Assembly (NCBI RefSeq): GCF_003597395.2
Contig: NC_133774.1
Location: forward strand, 32,151,368-32,215,367
DNA length: 64,000 nt
Reading direction: 5' to 3'
DNA from: Chelonoidis abingdonii
Taxonomy: Eukaryota; Chordata; Testudines; Testudinidae
In this document: positions 1 through 13,251 of the stretch, in pieces
Position numbering within the stretch: the first letter of the stretch is position 1
How the letters are laid out: each line of letters starts with the position of its first letter
Notes under the pieces: model-generated
Databases searched by the model: none
What the model was told of the DNA's origin: nothing
What the model saw: only the letters and a program-made list of their open reading frames with translations
Position numbers and translations under genes: made by a program

Positions 1-535
1 CATTGTTCAGCACTGGTTAGCATCCCAGACATGAGCTTTAGCACATATCTGCTTTGCAATGTCCACAAAAATCCTTATTTCTGTAGTTGGCCACAAAAAC
101 TTCCTAAACTGCTTTTGCCCAGATGGTGATGATAGCCAGGGTATTCGCATGGGTCCAAGCAGCTGCATGGGGCATGTTTGGGGAGTTCTGGAGTGCTCTC
201 ATAGTTGTATTATCCGGATAATGTTACACTAAGAGCCAGGAGCAAATGGACAAAATCTGACTCTGCACTGCTTTTTAAAGGGGGCAAGGGTCATCCTGGA
301 AACTTCACACCAGGGCAGAGAAGGCACACAAGTAAATGGCCAGCTCAGTAACAATCAAGATGCAAAGCACTGTGAGACAGATGTTGGAAGCATGCAAAGA
401 GTGATGCACAGCAACTGCATGCACACAAACAAAAGACCAAACTAATTCAGTTTGAAGCAACCCTTGAGCAAGAGGATTCCAGCATTTCTGATAAGTGCAG
501 AGTTAGTGCTCAGTGATGGGTTGTGTCATGTGTAT
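1..535. other. Unannotated intergenic DNA
   Basis: No convincing gene or repeat seen. The open frame from 452 runs into the MITE at 536-673 and is chance. Confidence 0.5.
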
Positions 536-673
536 AGGGTGACCAGTTGTCCTGATTTTATAGGGACAGTCCCAATATTTGAGGCTTTTTCTTATATAGA
601 AGCCTATTACCCCCCACCCTCTGTCCCGATTTTTCACACTTGCTGTCCGGTCACCTTGCATGTGTACGCAAGA
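536..673. mobile_element. Short DNA-transposon MITE (GGTGACC ends)
   Basis: The left end GGTGACCAGTTGTCC and right end GGACAG-like/GGTCACC are inverted (TGTCCGGTCACC on the right). Between them lies a CCTATTACCCCCCACCC core followed by CTGTCCCGATTTTTCACACTTG. From memory this is a common short turtle interspersed repeat with inverted ends. Family assignment is uncertain (mariner-like is possible). Confidence 0.55.
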
Positions 674-2400
674 GTTTTCAAACCAGATTAACTCAATTTA
701 ATCTGGTTTAAAAATCCTTGTGTAGACAAGTCCTAAATCTATTGCTTAGTTCATGAATGACCCCCATCACAATTAGATAATGGGCAAAATTTTCAAAAGC
801 ACATAAGTGACTTTGGAGCCCAAATTTAATTTCAAAAGTATCCAAAGCCCAGATCCTCAAACTACCATTGATATCAGAGGGAGCTAGGCACCTAATTACC
901 TTTGAGAATTATGGCCCAAATAATTTAGGGGCATAAATTCCATTGAAAACCAATGGGACTTGGGCTCCTAAATCACTTAGCAAATTATACCCAATGCCTA
1001 ATGAGCAGTTCAGACATTAGATTATAGGCCTATAAGATGAAGTTAGGTGGTTCTGTCCTAACATCAGTACAATGTGTGACACACATTCAAAATCCAATAG
1101 TGATAAACCTTGAAAGCACTCAGACTTTATTATGCAACCATTCTGCAGCAGAATTGAACATCTGAAACCTATATTAACTCCCTCAGATCTCATCAGAAAT
1201 AACTCTTCCCTGCTTGTATGATAGTAAAACAAGAGACTTTAGGTTAGGATATTATTATTATCATTATTGCAGGAGGCACCGTATGTTCACATTGATAATG
1301 AAATCTATGCATGGTAAATTAAACTTCCGGATGATCAGTAGTTTGCCATTTAGCAGTTAAATTAATAAACTTTAAAAAAATCAAACTGCAGTCAGTCAAA
1401 TACCAGATCTCTCTCTCACATAAGATAAAGATTAAAATAGTCAATCATCTGGTAAAATAGAAATAGTTATATTGAAACATCGTCATTTGATCAGAGTGGA
1501 TCTACTTTGAGTGTAAGCATGAATATCACCGCAGTTGTCCCTACAACTCTTATGTCATAATAGGTGACTATTATTCTGTAACAACTTTCTATTTTACTTA
1601 TTATCTGTTAAATGAGTAGTTAGACATGTTTATACAGTCAAGTATTAATCCAGAGTGCTAGTTAACCCCAAACTTTCAAAAACTGTCTATAATAATGGGG
1701 TTGCAATTTTATGGCTGCAATTAAATGCAATGGCAAAGTTACCGGTATAAATAGCTGCACCCTTAACTGTCTAATTACATGACTGTACTTCCAAATCAGA
1801 TAGTGAGGCAGCTGAATGGACATAATTACAGGTGCAACTAATTGCCCCTTGCTTTTAATTGTGGATGCAAAATTGTATCCACATTAGTGGAGGCTGAAAG
1901 TCTGGTGCTCTAAAAGGCAGGGGGGCTTAGCACTTGAAGTATGTAGGAAGAGAAAATAAAATCAGTACTGCACAATATTATCTAGCTTCCCTGCGGAATG
2001 ATTTTGGCAATCTTGACATGTCAGTTGTGAATCATTAGCTTGGCCATGTGTTTTATACTGCAGTCATTCTCTAGATTTAATTACCATGGATAAATAACAC
2101 CTAACATTGTTGTTGTACAAATGTTAATTTAAAATTATGGAACAGGACCTAAGTACTTGTGGCCCCCATCACTGTAACACCTGAGTGGTGGAAGTTCATC
2201 TTGCTGTGTAGAAGTGTATATATAGTAATTTTCATTACAAAATACACTAGTCTCAAAATTCACTTAACTAAATGTGGCTTGCATCGTGAGAGCATTCTGC
2301 CTGGGTGAGAGGTATGTGAACGAGTGTGTCCACGCATTATGTATCTTCTGGGTGAATTAACTACCTCTAACCTAGCCAAAAACTAAAGTTAATGCAGAAT
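674..2400. other. Repeat-poor intergenic DNA with one old repeat
   Basis: At about 785-1000 lies a diverged copy of an old amniote repeat recognised by TTTTCAAAAGCACATAAGTG and GGAGC-C-AA blocks in both orientations. The rest is AT-rich with no recognisable gene; the 71-codon reverse frame at 1017-1232 has no support. Confidence 0.4.
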
Positions 2401-2419
2401 TCAGCATGTAAAGCCATGT

Positions 2420-2945
2420 TTCTTTTCATGACACTTGTGCTTCTTGAATTGCACTGGCTACCTATGAGTGTCCAGGCTGATTTTAAAGTGTTGGTTTTAA
2501 TCTCTAAAGCCTTAAGTTGCCTGTGACCTAGTTGCTGCCACGGGTGTGTTTGTTAGGGTGCTGACATTGGAACCTCATTGGTATGAAAAAGGGGGAACTG
2601 ATAGCAGGGGGTTCTCCATTAGGGACCTGTACATTTTGGAATTTGCCTTGGTTCATAACACACTCAGGCTAACAACCTTTAGAACATGCTGCAAAGTCTG
2701 TCTTTACTGGCTAGCTGGTCAGGATCTGAGAGGTTTGTGAGGTTCAGTAGTATGAGGGGATTCTGGTAGATATGTGGTTGAAGGGGTTTTGATTCTTACT
2801 TGTGCGTTGATTGGGGGTATTGGAGCAACTGGTGTAGCCTGCTTGTTTGCTATAAGTAACTATTTTAAAGTGTTAAGTGCCCAGAGCTTGGATCAGCACT
2901 TTTTTGTTGTCAGTATAAACTGAAACAAATATATAAATTGGCAAA
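2420..2945 (+). mobile_element. Old LINE 3' end (L2-like)
   Basis: Frame translation near 2440-2520 reads LHWLPMSVQADFKVL followed by L-SKALSCL, resembling the LHWLP-x-x-RI-FKVLLL-KAL block near the end of L2/CR1-type ORF2 proteins. Stops interrupt it. The block ending TTAAGTGCCCAGAGCTTGGATC with a TATAAA-rich tail to about 2940 resembles an L2-type 3' end. Confidence 0.5.
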
Positions 2946-5270
2946 ATAGAATGAATATCCTCCTCATTCAGTGAAATGAATGTTTATGAAGAGCAGCTGG
3001 AAAATGTTTGGTTGCAGGAGATCATGTGCCAAAATAGGGTTAAGGGGTAGTGTTTGGAGTTGGAGGAAGATTTCCAAGTCTCAGGAAAGCTCTCCCGCAA
3101 TCAGTAGCTGGACTTCCACTCAAGTCATTCCTCACGTTTGGGGGACCTGATGAAGCAGTTTGCTGTTCTCAATGCTGGAAGAAAAGAAAAAGCTCGGTGT
3201 AATCTCACTGTTGTTTGAAATTCAGTTTCCACAACACCTTTTGAAAACAACTAAAAAAACTTCTCACCTCATTGTACCTTGTCTAGCTCCATTATGCTTA
3301 GATCATTCCATCTGAAAAAATCTTGTTCTCTCACTTTTGCCTGTTCTTGTGATACTCATGGCCATCTTCTGACCACTCTCACATCCTGCTGTTGTGCCCT
3401 GCCTACCCAGGACTACCAATGTTTTTTCTGGTGCAACTAATTCTACACAATTTAAAGAAATCTTGGTTGTCCTCTCTCTGCTGTTGTGGTACTACTGATA
3501 ACCTCACTCCCTTATGCACAAAGTTTTCATTTTTTTCAAAAGCTCGATAGTTCCAAATATATGAGTAATAGAATCTCCAAATCCAGATATCTGAATCATA
3601 GCACTTCCAAATAACAAGTATCTCTGAATGCAAATACATAATGGTACATTCCTTGTTTGCACACTCTTTTAAATGGTACTATATTTATTCTTTTAGTGAA
3701 TCAACTTCTGTTTTTTGAGGATAAAATTGCCCATTAGTCTTCCAATAAAGACATTTCATATAGCAACAAGGTATCTCCAAGGGTGGGAATAAACATACTG
3801 GCCCAGACTTTCAATCTCATGCATGCAAACTTTATGAAAGTCCAGCTTACATGCATGCAATACCATGAGAGTGTACATATGATGTTGTGAGCACACAAGT
3901 AGGAGGTGCACTGAGGTTTGAAAATGAGCCACTATTATTCCTTTTTAGGAGCACTGCAAGCATATATGATGCTGTACAAATCAGAGCAAGAAATCTTCTT
4001 TGCTTCAGGACTTCAAAATCTTTTAACTCAAGGGTACAATGAAGTTCAACTTTCACTTAAACCATGCATTTAAGATAAATTTTATCTTAGTTTAGCAGTG
4101 CATTTAAACTGTTCTTAAATACAGTCAACATTCTAATCTGCTCTGCTTTAATGGCATCTAAATATACAGAGGGAAAAATTTCACTATGCCTGGTGGAATT
4201 TCTGATTTAAGGACTCATGACATTAAAATTATGCAACTGATTTTCTTGAAACTCAGCCTGATCTTTAGATTTCAGTGAGATCTACAAAGCAGGCCAATCT
4301 TGAAGTTTATATCCAACTATTTTTAGGGTTTTTATAGCAACAAGAGTTTTGATCAGAAACTCATCTTTTCCCCATTCTCATATAAATAAACAGCTACACT
4401 GATTTTTACTTAGCCTGAAAAAAATGATTCTTTCAACTCAAACAAGGAATCTTTCAACTAACACTTCAGCCCAAAATGAATTTTTTTGAGGAAGCAACTG
4501 AAAAAGTGAGCTAAAATGGAAGTTGGAACTCAACACCAACTTAATTATAATGTTTGCTACTGGAGACTCCTAAAATACTGAAAGCATATTTAGATTTGAA
4601 GGCTATACAGTATGTAAGTACGATATGTCACATTTTATATCCTGTGAATACATTTGGACAAGTGTATGACAAATGTGGTTTTTCCACAAGGGATTCAGCT
4701 GGTAAAGTCACTTGTTGAGCTGATAATGACTTTTCCTTGCTGCAAGCAGATATACTATATGCTGTTTTAAATTATTATCTGGGAGTTGTCATTATGCCGT
4801 GTGATACACTCTAATGCAATTTAAGAACATGACACACTGAAATGATAAAATAATGGACACCGGCCAAAAATGTAAATTAATGGCTACTGCAGCACACAGA
4901 ATTTCAGATGGCAGTTACAGCAGTTATTAAACTATACTAAATGATATGTATACCATATATAAAACAACCAATATGTAAATATGAAGGCCCTGCCCCAAAC
5001 CCTGAAAGCTCTGACAGATGAGGTAACATCTCCCATCACCACCTTTCCCTTTCCCGTGGGGAAAGTAGCTGGGGTGTATGGTCTGAAAAAGCATTCTGGT
5101 CTTTGCCCTTACACCAAGAATCCCTGTAAGAGGCAGAAATGTCCCATTGTATGGTATGGTGGGCATGGTAGAATAAGGACTGTATTGCTGATCTGCTAAG
5201 GTGCAGTTTATTTCATATTTTTAAAATGTAGCTAATCATACCTGTACCTCTGACACTTTGCTTTCTGTCT
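2946..5270. other. Intergenic DNA without a recognisable gene
   Basis: AT-rich single-copy-looking sequence. The overlapping forward and reverse frames near 4927-5199 are chance; 4981-5020 resembles a reversed L2/MIR tail (GGCCCTGCCCCAAA). Confidence 0.45.
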
Positions 5271-5430
5271 ATTGGTACTAGTCTTGTCTATTTAGACTGT
5301 AAGTTCCTTGGTGGCAGTGGGGTGAACCATTTTATTTATTTATTTATTGGTATTCTTGTTTCCATAGCACCTAGCATAACAGAGCCCTGAGCTTGATTTG
5401 GACCTACTAGTGTTACCATTATATAAAAAA
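5271..5430 (+). repeat. L2/MIR-type 3' tail
   Basis: Contains TTTAGACTGTAAGTTCCTTGG, then a (TTTA)n run, then CATAGCACCTAGCATAACAG and a TTATA-rich end. This order is typical of the shared tail of old amniote L2/MIR-like elements. Related copies lie at 7320-7415 (reversed) and 40240-40390. Confidence 0.5.
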
Positions 5431-5479
5431 ATAACTATAAGTAGCACCATAAGTGCTAATGACAGATGGGCTCTCTCTG

Positions 5480-6180
5480 TGTCTCTCTGATCTTCAAGGG
5501 CAAAAGATTAGTAATTTTCAAAACTATCAAATTATTCATAGTCACCAGGCAAAGAGCAATTCTGACCCCTTCTGCTCTCTCTGATTGCACTCCTTTAGGT
5601 CTCAGGCTGCTAGCTGTTAAATGTCTCTTGGGGTAGATTCACATAATTCTCCCACTGGATGCTGTGTTGCAGTTCCTTCATACTAACCATAGTTTACTTC
5701 AGCAGGTCTGACTTATGTCCAGACCCTGCAGTTCTGTTCCCTCCAGGACAATGGCAGTGATAGTCAGTGACCAAGCATCCTCCTTAAAGCAAAGTGTTAT
5801 TTATTTAGAACCAAAGCATTTAAGAGAAAACATAAACAACAACAATAACAACAAAACAGACACTGAACTAATCTAGCTTTTCCATAAGGTTTACCATTTC
5901 CTGGATTTGGAAAGGCCCTACTAAATAGACTCCCTCTGTACACTCTCTCTGTTAGCCTGTATCCCTGATCTAGACCGCTTCTGACAAGTGATCATCCATC
6001 TACTTTTAAGCAGAGCTCTTTTTTTTTTTTTTTTTTTTTTTACTCGTTAGTGTCCTTTTCATCTCTAGCCTCCTACCTTAGCGACTGGAGACAGGATTCT
6101 TGAAGTTAATAGCTTGACCCATTGCCCTTCAAGTGTGTATTGGGAAGTCCTTATCTAGATCTATTGTGTTGCTTTCCTTT
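5480..6180 (-). mobile_element. Possible LTR remnant (antisense)
   Basis: The stretch TCCTTAAAGCAAAGTGTTATTTATTTAG with following A-rich DNA, and the pyrimidine-rich block ending in T23 at 6019-6041, resemble reversed turtle LTR sequence as I recall it. No ends or duplications were found. Confidence 0.25.
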
Positions 6181-6384
6181 TTGCTTTTTCCACAGCCTCC
6201 TCTTAAGATAGATCAATACAGTCATACAAGAAATGCTAATGACCAATATATCATAATTTCCCCTCATTGACCAGGTCACATAAAATGATGATCTCTCAGG
6301 ATTCATAGCCATTCCACATCCATCACAACTTCCTTGTCTCCACTTCATCTCTGACTTGCAATAATCAAATAGCAAACATTGTGG

Positions 6385-6545
6385 AGTGTCATGACTCATA
6401 GGTGAGTTCTTTGGATGGGGAACTGACTTACAGAGACAGTAAGTGAATTGCCCAAAGTCACACGGGAAGTCCCTCGCTGAGCAGGGAAGGTATCCTGAGG
6501 TCCAGGCTAGCAGTGAATCCACTGGACCATCCTTCCTTTCACAAC
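6385..6545 (+). repeat. MIR-like SINE fragment
   Basis: GGGGAACTGACTTACAGAGAC, then GTGAATTGCCCAAAGTCACAC and CTGAGGTCCAGGCTAG, follow the order of the MIR core (GGGAAACTGAGGCACAGAG, then TTGCCCAAGGTCACAC). The 140-codon reverse frame over it is a shadow. Confidence 0.55.
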
Positions 6546-6822
6546 AGGAATAGATCAAAATACTTATTCTCATATTACAGCATCAGAACAGCAGTAAACG
6601 AGAAATATGCTGAGAACAAGTTTCATTTTTATAAGATTCTGTGTTTGTGTATTGCTAAAGTAAGTTGCAAATTAGTATGTGTTTATAAATATATGTTCCA
6701 GCACACTAGATGGATTGAATCCTTTATACACTCATAGTCCCACTGAGCTGTAATCAGATCTGACCAGACTGTAATAAGAGACACCAGTCGGGTATTATTC
6801 GAGTGACTACTGATGGCCGTAA

Positions 6823-7188
<366 letters not shown>

Positions 7189-7319
7189 TGACCACATGAT
7201 AAATTGGAAATCTTCTTTGAAAAAGATCAGTGCAAGAAGAATCTGTATATGGTTGAAGTGGAGATCATAAACTATTAATTAATATTTATTTTATTGTGGT
7301 ATCACTGAAAGGCCCAACT

Positions 7320-7415
7320 TGGAGATCAAGGCTCCATTATGCAAAGTATTGTACACACATGTAACAAAAACATGGTCCCAACCTTAAAGACCTTACATGA
7401 AGTAGTTGTTATAAA
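7320..7415 (-). repeat. L2/MIR-type 3' tail, reversed
   Basis: GGCTCCATTATGCAAAGTATTGTACA followed by CATGGTCCCAACCTTAAAGAC is the reverse of the GTCTTT-GGGCAGGGAC...TGTACA-TGCCTAGCACA tail described at 5271. Confidence 0.45.
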
Positions 7416-9087
7416 TCATATTTTCAATCCCACAAATATGTATGCATCCTCAGGAAAAAAAAAAATTAACATGAAATTTGCACAGAAAGGATATATTGGT
7501 ATTTTATTACTTATGGCTTTTCATTTAATTATTACAAGTATTTTAATTGCTATTGAAATGGAAATATGTTTCTACACTCTAAATGCTTTAAAAATCTCAT
7601 CCTCATATCCTGGGTTTTAATCTGTGTAATGCTTTCTGAAAACTCATGAAAAAACAGTGCAGTGCAATCTTTGATTCAGCAAGAAGCTAGGCTGAAGTTC
7701 TGTGAAGGAAGTGAAAGATTGGGAATATGCAGTTTACCTAATATTCTGGTTATATTCGCAGCTGCTCTCACCTTTGTGAATGGGGTGCAATTCTCATATT
7801 ATAAATGGGCTTCTCAGAATTTGATTTTTATTTTTTATCATTTTGATGGATATGTTTATTTTTATTTTAAGCTTTTTTATTTTTATCAATTTAAATGTTC
7901 ACAGTTGTGTGAAATTATGAGGGGATCAGACCATAATTACTTAATGACAGTGGATGCTGAGATTCAAAAAATTAAAGCTTTATAATAGTTAAAATACAAA
8001 TTGTCAACATCACATGTCAATATATACAAAGTATATATCCCTACATGAAACTAAGTTCTCAAGCATTCTTCTTACTTGGCCTATCCACAAATTTCATTTA
8101 TTATTGATGGAAATATTTTTCACAGTGAAATCAATGTTTATTGACATTTACTTTGTTAATTATAAATATTCCAGCTGGATCAGCCTACAGCTGTGTCACT
8201 GAACTGTTTGAGATTTTTCTCTCTCAAATATTGAATTTCTGGGGCCAATTAAAAAAGGGAGGTGAAAGCCTAAAATGATATGGAATTCATATATTAAATG
8301 TGTATGGCTATTTTTAGTTTAAAAATAGTGAACACTAAACTTTGTCTGTGTTGGAGAAACATAGCTTTAAACTATCTTGAAGATTACATTAGACAGTTGA
8401 AAAAATAATAAACTGTACAACTTGAAGTGTCAGCATGTTATTTTTAGCTTGTGTATAGTTTCATAAACAGCTGTCATAATGAATCATATTGTTGTAGCTG
8501 ATTTCCCCTTGTTAATGCAGCCCTCTCAGATTTTACAGTTTCTGACAGGCTGTTACTTCAATGGATAGTTTGGTGCTGTGTTCTTTTTCCATGTTATAGC
8601 AATCAATCTTTTGGCAGCAACAATTGCCCTTAAAGTTTTTTCTGGTTACGATGAAGAACCCAGAGTACAACTGTCTGCTAGAAAGATCTCCTCCTCAACA
8701 TTTACAGATGCATATATACATTAAATTAGGTTGACCCTTATGCCCCATTCATCCCCAAATCAATAATATATGTACAAGCATTGTCCAATTATGACAAATT
8801 ATTTTTCTCTTACAGATCCAGTAGAGATCTTATTATACGAGTTTGATTCTTTTAAATCTAGAAGGCATCTAGCAAATTCTATATAAAGGGTCTGATCCTG
8901 CAAGCCATTGACTTCTATAGGAATTCTGTGCAGGGAGGGCTTGAAGGCTCATGCCCAATATTTTGTATTCCAATGCTATCTTTCTGAATCTGCGATGCTG
9001 GCAAACCAGGTGCCAGTCTGTTTCACGTTTGTGTTAGTATGGCTAAGATGAGTATTGAACTTATAACAATGTGTTTAGACTTTAAGA
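7416..9087. other. AT-rich intergenic DNA
   Basis: Very AT-rich. The open frames at 7339, 7662 and 8014 have F/I/Y/K-rich translations without a family signature and are not supported as genes. The block 8390-8650 looks repeat-free and could be a conserved non-coding element; this is only a guess. Confidence 0.4.
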
Positions 9088-10665
9088 ACATAAGAACAGC
9101 CATACTGGGTCAGACCAAAGGTCCATCTAGCTCAGTAGCCTGTCCCCCAACAGTGGCCAAAGCCAGGTGCTTCAGAGGGAATGAACAGAACAGATAATCA
9201 TCAAGTGATCCATCCTGCGTTGTCCATTGCCAGCTTCTGGCAAACAGAGACTAGGGACACTTCAGAGCATGGTTTTGCATCCCTGCCCATCCTGGCTAAT
9301 AAGCATTGATGGATCTATCTGGTTCTTTTTTGAACCTTGTTATAGTCTTGGCCTTCACAACATCCTCAGGAAAAGAGTTCCACATGTTGACTGTGAGTTG
9401 TGTGAAGATATACATCCTTGTTTTAAATTTGCTGCCTATTAAAATCATTTGGTGAACCCTAGTTCTCATGTTATGAGAAGGAGTAAATAACACTTCCTTA
9501 TACTTTCTCCACACCAGACACGATTTTATAGACCTCTATCAAATCCCCCACTTAGACATCTTTTTTCCAGGCTGAAACGTCCCAGTCTTATTAATCTCTC
9601 CTCATAGGGAAGTTGTTCCATATCCCTAATCATTTTTTTCCAATTCCAATATATCTTTTTTTGAGATGAGACAACCACATCTGCATGCAGTATTCAAGAT
9701 GTGGGTATATCATAGATTTATATAGAGGTAGTATGATATTTTCTGTCTTATCTATCCCTTTCTTAATGATTCCCAACATTCTGTTTGCTTTTTTGACTGC
9801 CGCTGCACATTGAGTAGATATTTTCAGAGAACTGTCCAGAATGTCTCCAAAATCTTTCTTAAGTGGTAACAGCTAATTTAGACCCCATAATTTTATATGT
9901 CTAGTTGGGATTGTTTTCCAATGTGAATTACTTTGCATTTATCAACATTGAATTTCATCTGCCATTTTGTTGCCCAGTCACCTAGTTTTGTGAGATCCTT
10001 TTGTAACTCTTTGCAGTCTGCTTTGGACTTAACTATCTTGGGTAGTGTTGTATCATCTGCAAATTTTGCTATCTCACTGTTTACCCCTTTTCCCAGATCA
10101 TTTATGAATATGTTGAATAGTACTGGTGCCAATACAGATCCCAGGGGACACCATTATTTACCTCTCTACATTCTGAAAACTGACCATTTATTCCTACCCT
10201 TTGTTTCTTATCTTTTAACCAGTTACCAATACATGAGAGGACCTTCCCTCTTATCCCATGATAGCTTACTTTGCTTAAGAGGCTTTGATGTGGCACCTTG
10301 TCAAAGAAATCTAAGTAAATCTAAATATACTATGGTCACTGGATTGCCCTTGTTCACATGGTTGTTGACCCCCTCAAAGAATTCTAGTAAATTGGTGAGG
10401 CGTGATTTCCCTTTACAAAACCATATTGACTCTTCCCCAACAAATCATGTTCATCTGTGTATCTGACAATTCTGTTCTTTACTATAGTTTCAACCAGTTT
10501 GCCCGGTACTGAATTTAGACTTACCAGCCTGTAATTGCCAGGATCACTTCTGGAGCCTATTTTAAAAATTGGCAACACATTAACTATCCTCCAGTCTTCT
10601 GGTACAGAAGCTGATTTAAATTATAGGTTACATACCAGTTAGTACTTCTACAATTCTTTATGAAA
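9088..10665 (-). mobile_element. CR1 LINE, 5'-truncated, degenerate
   Basis: On the reverse strand the C-terminal half of a CR1 reverse transcriptase is readable in broken frames. From 10578 downward: DPGNYR-VSL, QYGF-KG, GVPWD, then MAPVLFNIFINDLGKG and KFADDTTL (10132-9893), then [22 protein letters not shown] is the polymerase motif. The 3' UTR ends at about 9088 with the reversed AAGAACATAAGAAC tail and CAGACCAAAGGTCCATCTAG, hallmarks of CR1. Stops and frameshifts make it inactive. The forward 177-codon frame over it is a shadow. Confidence 0.9.
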
Positions 10666-10719
10666 TGCATGTAAGTTGCTGCATGCATTTATCTCACTTA
10701 TGTTTATCTCATGTTCTGA

Positions 10720-11450
10720 AACTGTAAACCTGTGAGGAGGGATCATCTCCTGATCACCAAGAAGGCTCTCAAAACTAAATTGCCCGTTGTAGTACATCAT
10801 AGTACAAAGACTTTGTTAATTACCCCTTCACATCTATGAAAAGGCTATGTGTAAAAGGGCTTGTCCTATCGCTTGGATCCTGGAAGAAGGAAATGAAAAA
10901 AAATTTTGTCAGCTATTTTTATCTTTTTGCTGTTTGGACTCTCACAGTCAGCTTGGGTTAGCCGAGCTGACACCTGTCACATTTTAAAATCATGGACTGT
11001 AACTCATTTGTGAATATATGTTTGCCTGCTTAACCTTGTAATAACTCTCATTACTTTTTCCTAGTTAATGTCTCTAGTCACTTTATTACAGAACTGGGTA
11101 TAAGTGTTAGCATTGGCGAGAGATCTAAGGTAAAAATTGACCTGGGGTAAATGTCTGGTCTCTTGGACTGGGAGCAACCTTAATATTTTGTGATGTTTGG
11201 TGTATCACTAGTTCCAACTTGCATGGGTGGCAGGATAGACTGGAATGTCCAAGGGGACTGTCTGTGACTCCATGGAGCTGTATTATGTGTTGCAAGAGCC
11301 CCTTCCATGAATGATAAGGGTAATCCACAGAGCAATCATAATCAAGGGTATCTAAAACTAGAGAGCCAGTGGAGTTGTGCTGCCAAGTAGCAGGAGGGAG
11401 GATACAGAACAACCAAGCATCAACATAGTGTTTGTTCTCCTGTAGATCCT
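10720..11450 (+). mobile_element. Probable LTR-retroelement remnant
   Basis: CTTAACCTTGTAATAACTCTC, CCTAGTTAATGTCTCTAGTC, GATCTAAGGTAAAAATTGACC and GGGGACTGTCTGTGACTCCATG match, from memory, an LTR-type repeat common in turtles. No target duplication could be read, so the limits are approximate. Confidence 0.4.
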
Positions 11451-11559
11451 GGTGAACCTGTGGGATTTGATGATGGCCCAAAGCTCCTTCAACAAAGAGA
11501 CAAAAGCCATGTCCCCAACAAAGTGATATTTTATTCCAGGGTGCTATCCAGACCAACGA

Positions 11560-12640
11560 GAGGTTGTGTCACCACCTGTCTTGCAAACCTGGGTGCCTCC
11601 CAATGCTTTGCTACTGTAGCTCTCAACCTGAGCCCCTCACAAACAGCATACAGAGCATACCCCAAGTGTCTGTGTATAGCCACAGCCTGCCGGCAACACT
11701 CCAGTCACACACTGGCTTCCATCACCTTTGGTTACTAATTGCTGAGTGACCCCAACACACTCACAGTCCCAATTTCCCCCAAAAGTATGTTCTTCACTGT
11801 CCAGTTCTCTCCTGGACAGTTCAGATATTATGGGACCTTATCCAACAGTTTGCAGTTTAACTGGAGTTGCCCAAACAGTTCAGTTTAAACACAACACTGG
11901 ATTAGTTTTGATTGAAGAATAAAACAAATTTTATTTAAGTATCAATAGACAGATTTTATGTGAATACAGGTAAAGGCATCAAGTCAGAAATGGTTACAAA
12001 AGAAAATAAAGATAAAACACTTTCTAGTAATGTAAACCTTAACAAACTAGATTGGCTTCAAGGAATATTACTTACCACATGTTGCCAGCAACAAGGCTGA
12101 TGAAATTTTCAGGCCACAACTCCTCCCAAAGTCAAAAGGCTAGTTCTTTTGTCTGCTTAGATGAAAGAGAGCATGAGAGAGGGAGAAAAAGAGAGAGAAT
12201 ACCTGAGATGTTTTTGTCCCTCACTTTTATAGTTCAGTCACCTTTTGAAATACATTTTCCTGAGGGTTACCCTGGGGTAAAGTTCCTTCCTTTTGTGAGG
12301 ACGGAGACAAGGAGTCTCATGGGGAAAGAGGTTCCATGTTGTTGTTGGTTAAGTGCAGCTTGATCTGTTCCTGCCCCCTTCCGTTGCCAAAGAACGGCCA
12401 CTTAATGGGTAATTGCCAATCAATTTTGATGACACCTGGCTAGAGGCGACAGCCTGTCCGTTGTCCAATTTCCATTGTCTGATTTCAGGTGATGTTCATA
12501 ACTTTATATATAATGTTGCTACACACATTTCACTATGGTATTATTGATTAGTGAGATATTAGTTTTCAAATGATGTCTCACAAGACATATTTTGTGCAGA
12601 GATTACAATAGTGTGGGACGTGAATACACGGTGGCACTGA
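11560..12640. mobile_element. Probable LTR of a second family
   Basis: A contiguous block resembling a turtle LTR-like repeat: CACACACTGGCTTCCATCACC, GTCCAGTTCTCTCCTGGACAG, GGATTAGTTTTGATTGAAG with AATAAAACAAATTTTATTTAA, and AAGTCAGAAATGGTTACAA. On the reverse strand, CTATAAAAGTGAGG near 12220-12233 could be a TATA box. Ends were not resolved. A GA-rich run lies at 12165-12200. Confidence 0.45.
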
Positions 12641-13251
12641 ACCCCTCCCCATGATTGTTTGCACAGGAGAGAACAATCCAGCCCCCTATTAGCTCTTTGC
12701 TTATTCAGATGCATTTTTCAAATATACCATATATTTGTAACATTATGACATACTACGTGACTAGGGATATTTTAATTTAGCGTCCTTGGAACCCTCCTAA
12801 AACAATTTTATAGCTTGGGGACACTTTCAGAATTGATATTTTGCCTATACAACATACTCTCTAGAGATGTGCATGGTAAATCATTAATATTATGGAGGAT
12901 AATCTATTTAACTGGCAAAGGTCCTTATATTGTCAAGATAATCTAATTGTCAGATTAGAGTTCACATTTAAGGATGTCTCAACTGCAATTACAGACATCT
13001 CACAAACGTCTGAGTGCCTGGACTGCAGTGGACATGCCATGACTGAAAGATGCATGCTTAGTTGTAAAAGAAATAAAGTTCTTAAATAAGGGAAAGAGAT
13101 GACAACTTATTGGATGCAAGACACGTCCCTTAAATTTCTCATACTGTTATTGTCATAATGTTGTAAACTGAATAGTGACTTGAGGAGTATGTTCCTGAAA
13201 CAAACAAATAAGGACTAGTGATGATAACTAATTTGCATTTTTGGTCATTAT
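12641..13251. other. Intergenic DNA, nothing recognised
   Basis: AT-rich; the 65-codon frame at 12892 shows no family features. Confidence 0.5.

Noticed and set aside
6151..6573. 140-codon reverse open frame
   Set aside because: It covers a MIR-like fragment and shows no domain; chance frame.
9933..10466. 177-codon forward open frame
   Set aside because: It lies opposite a recognisable CR1 reverse transcriptase read on the reverse strand.
11125..11556. 143-codon reverse open frame
   Set aside because: It lies over probable LTR sequence and carries no protein-family motif that I can recognise.
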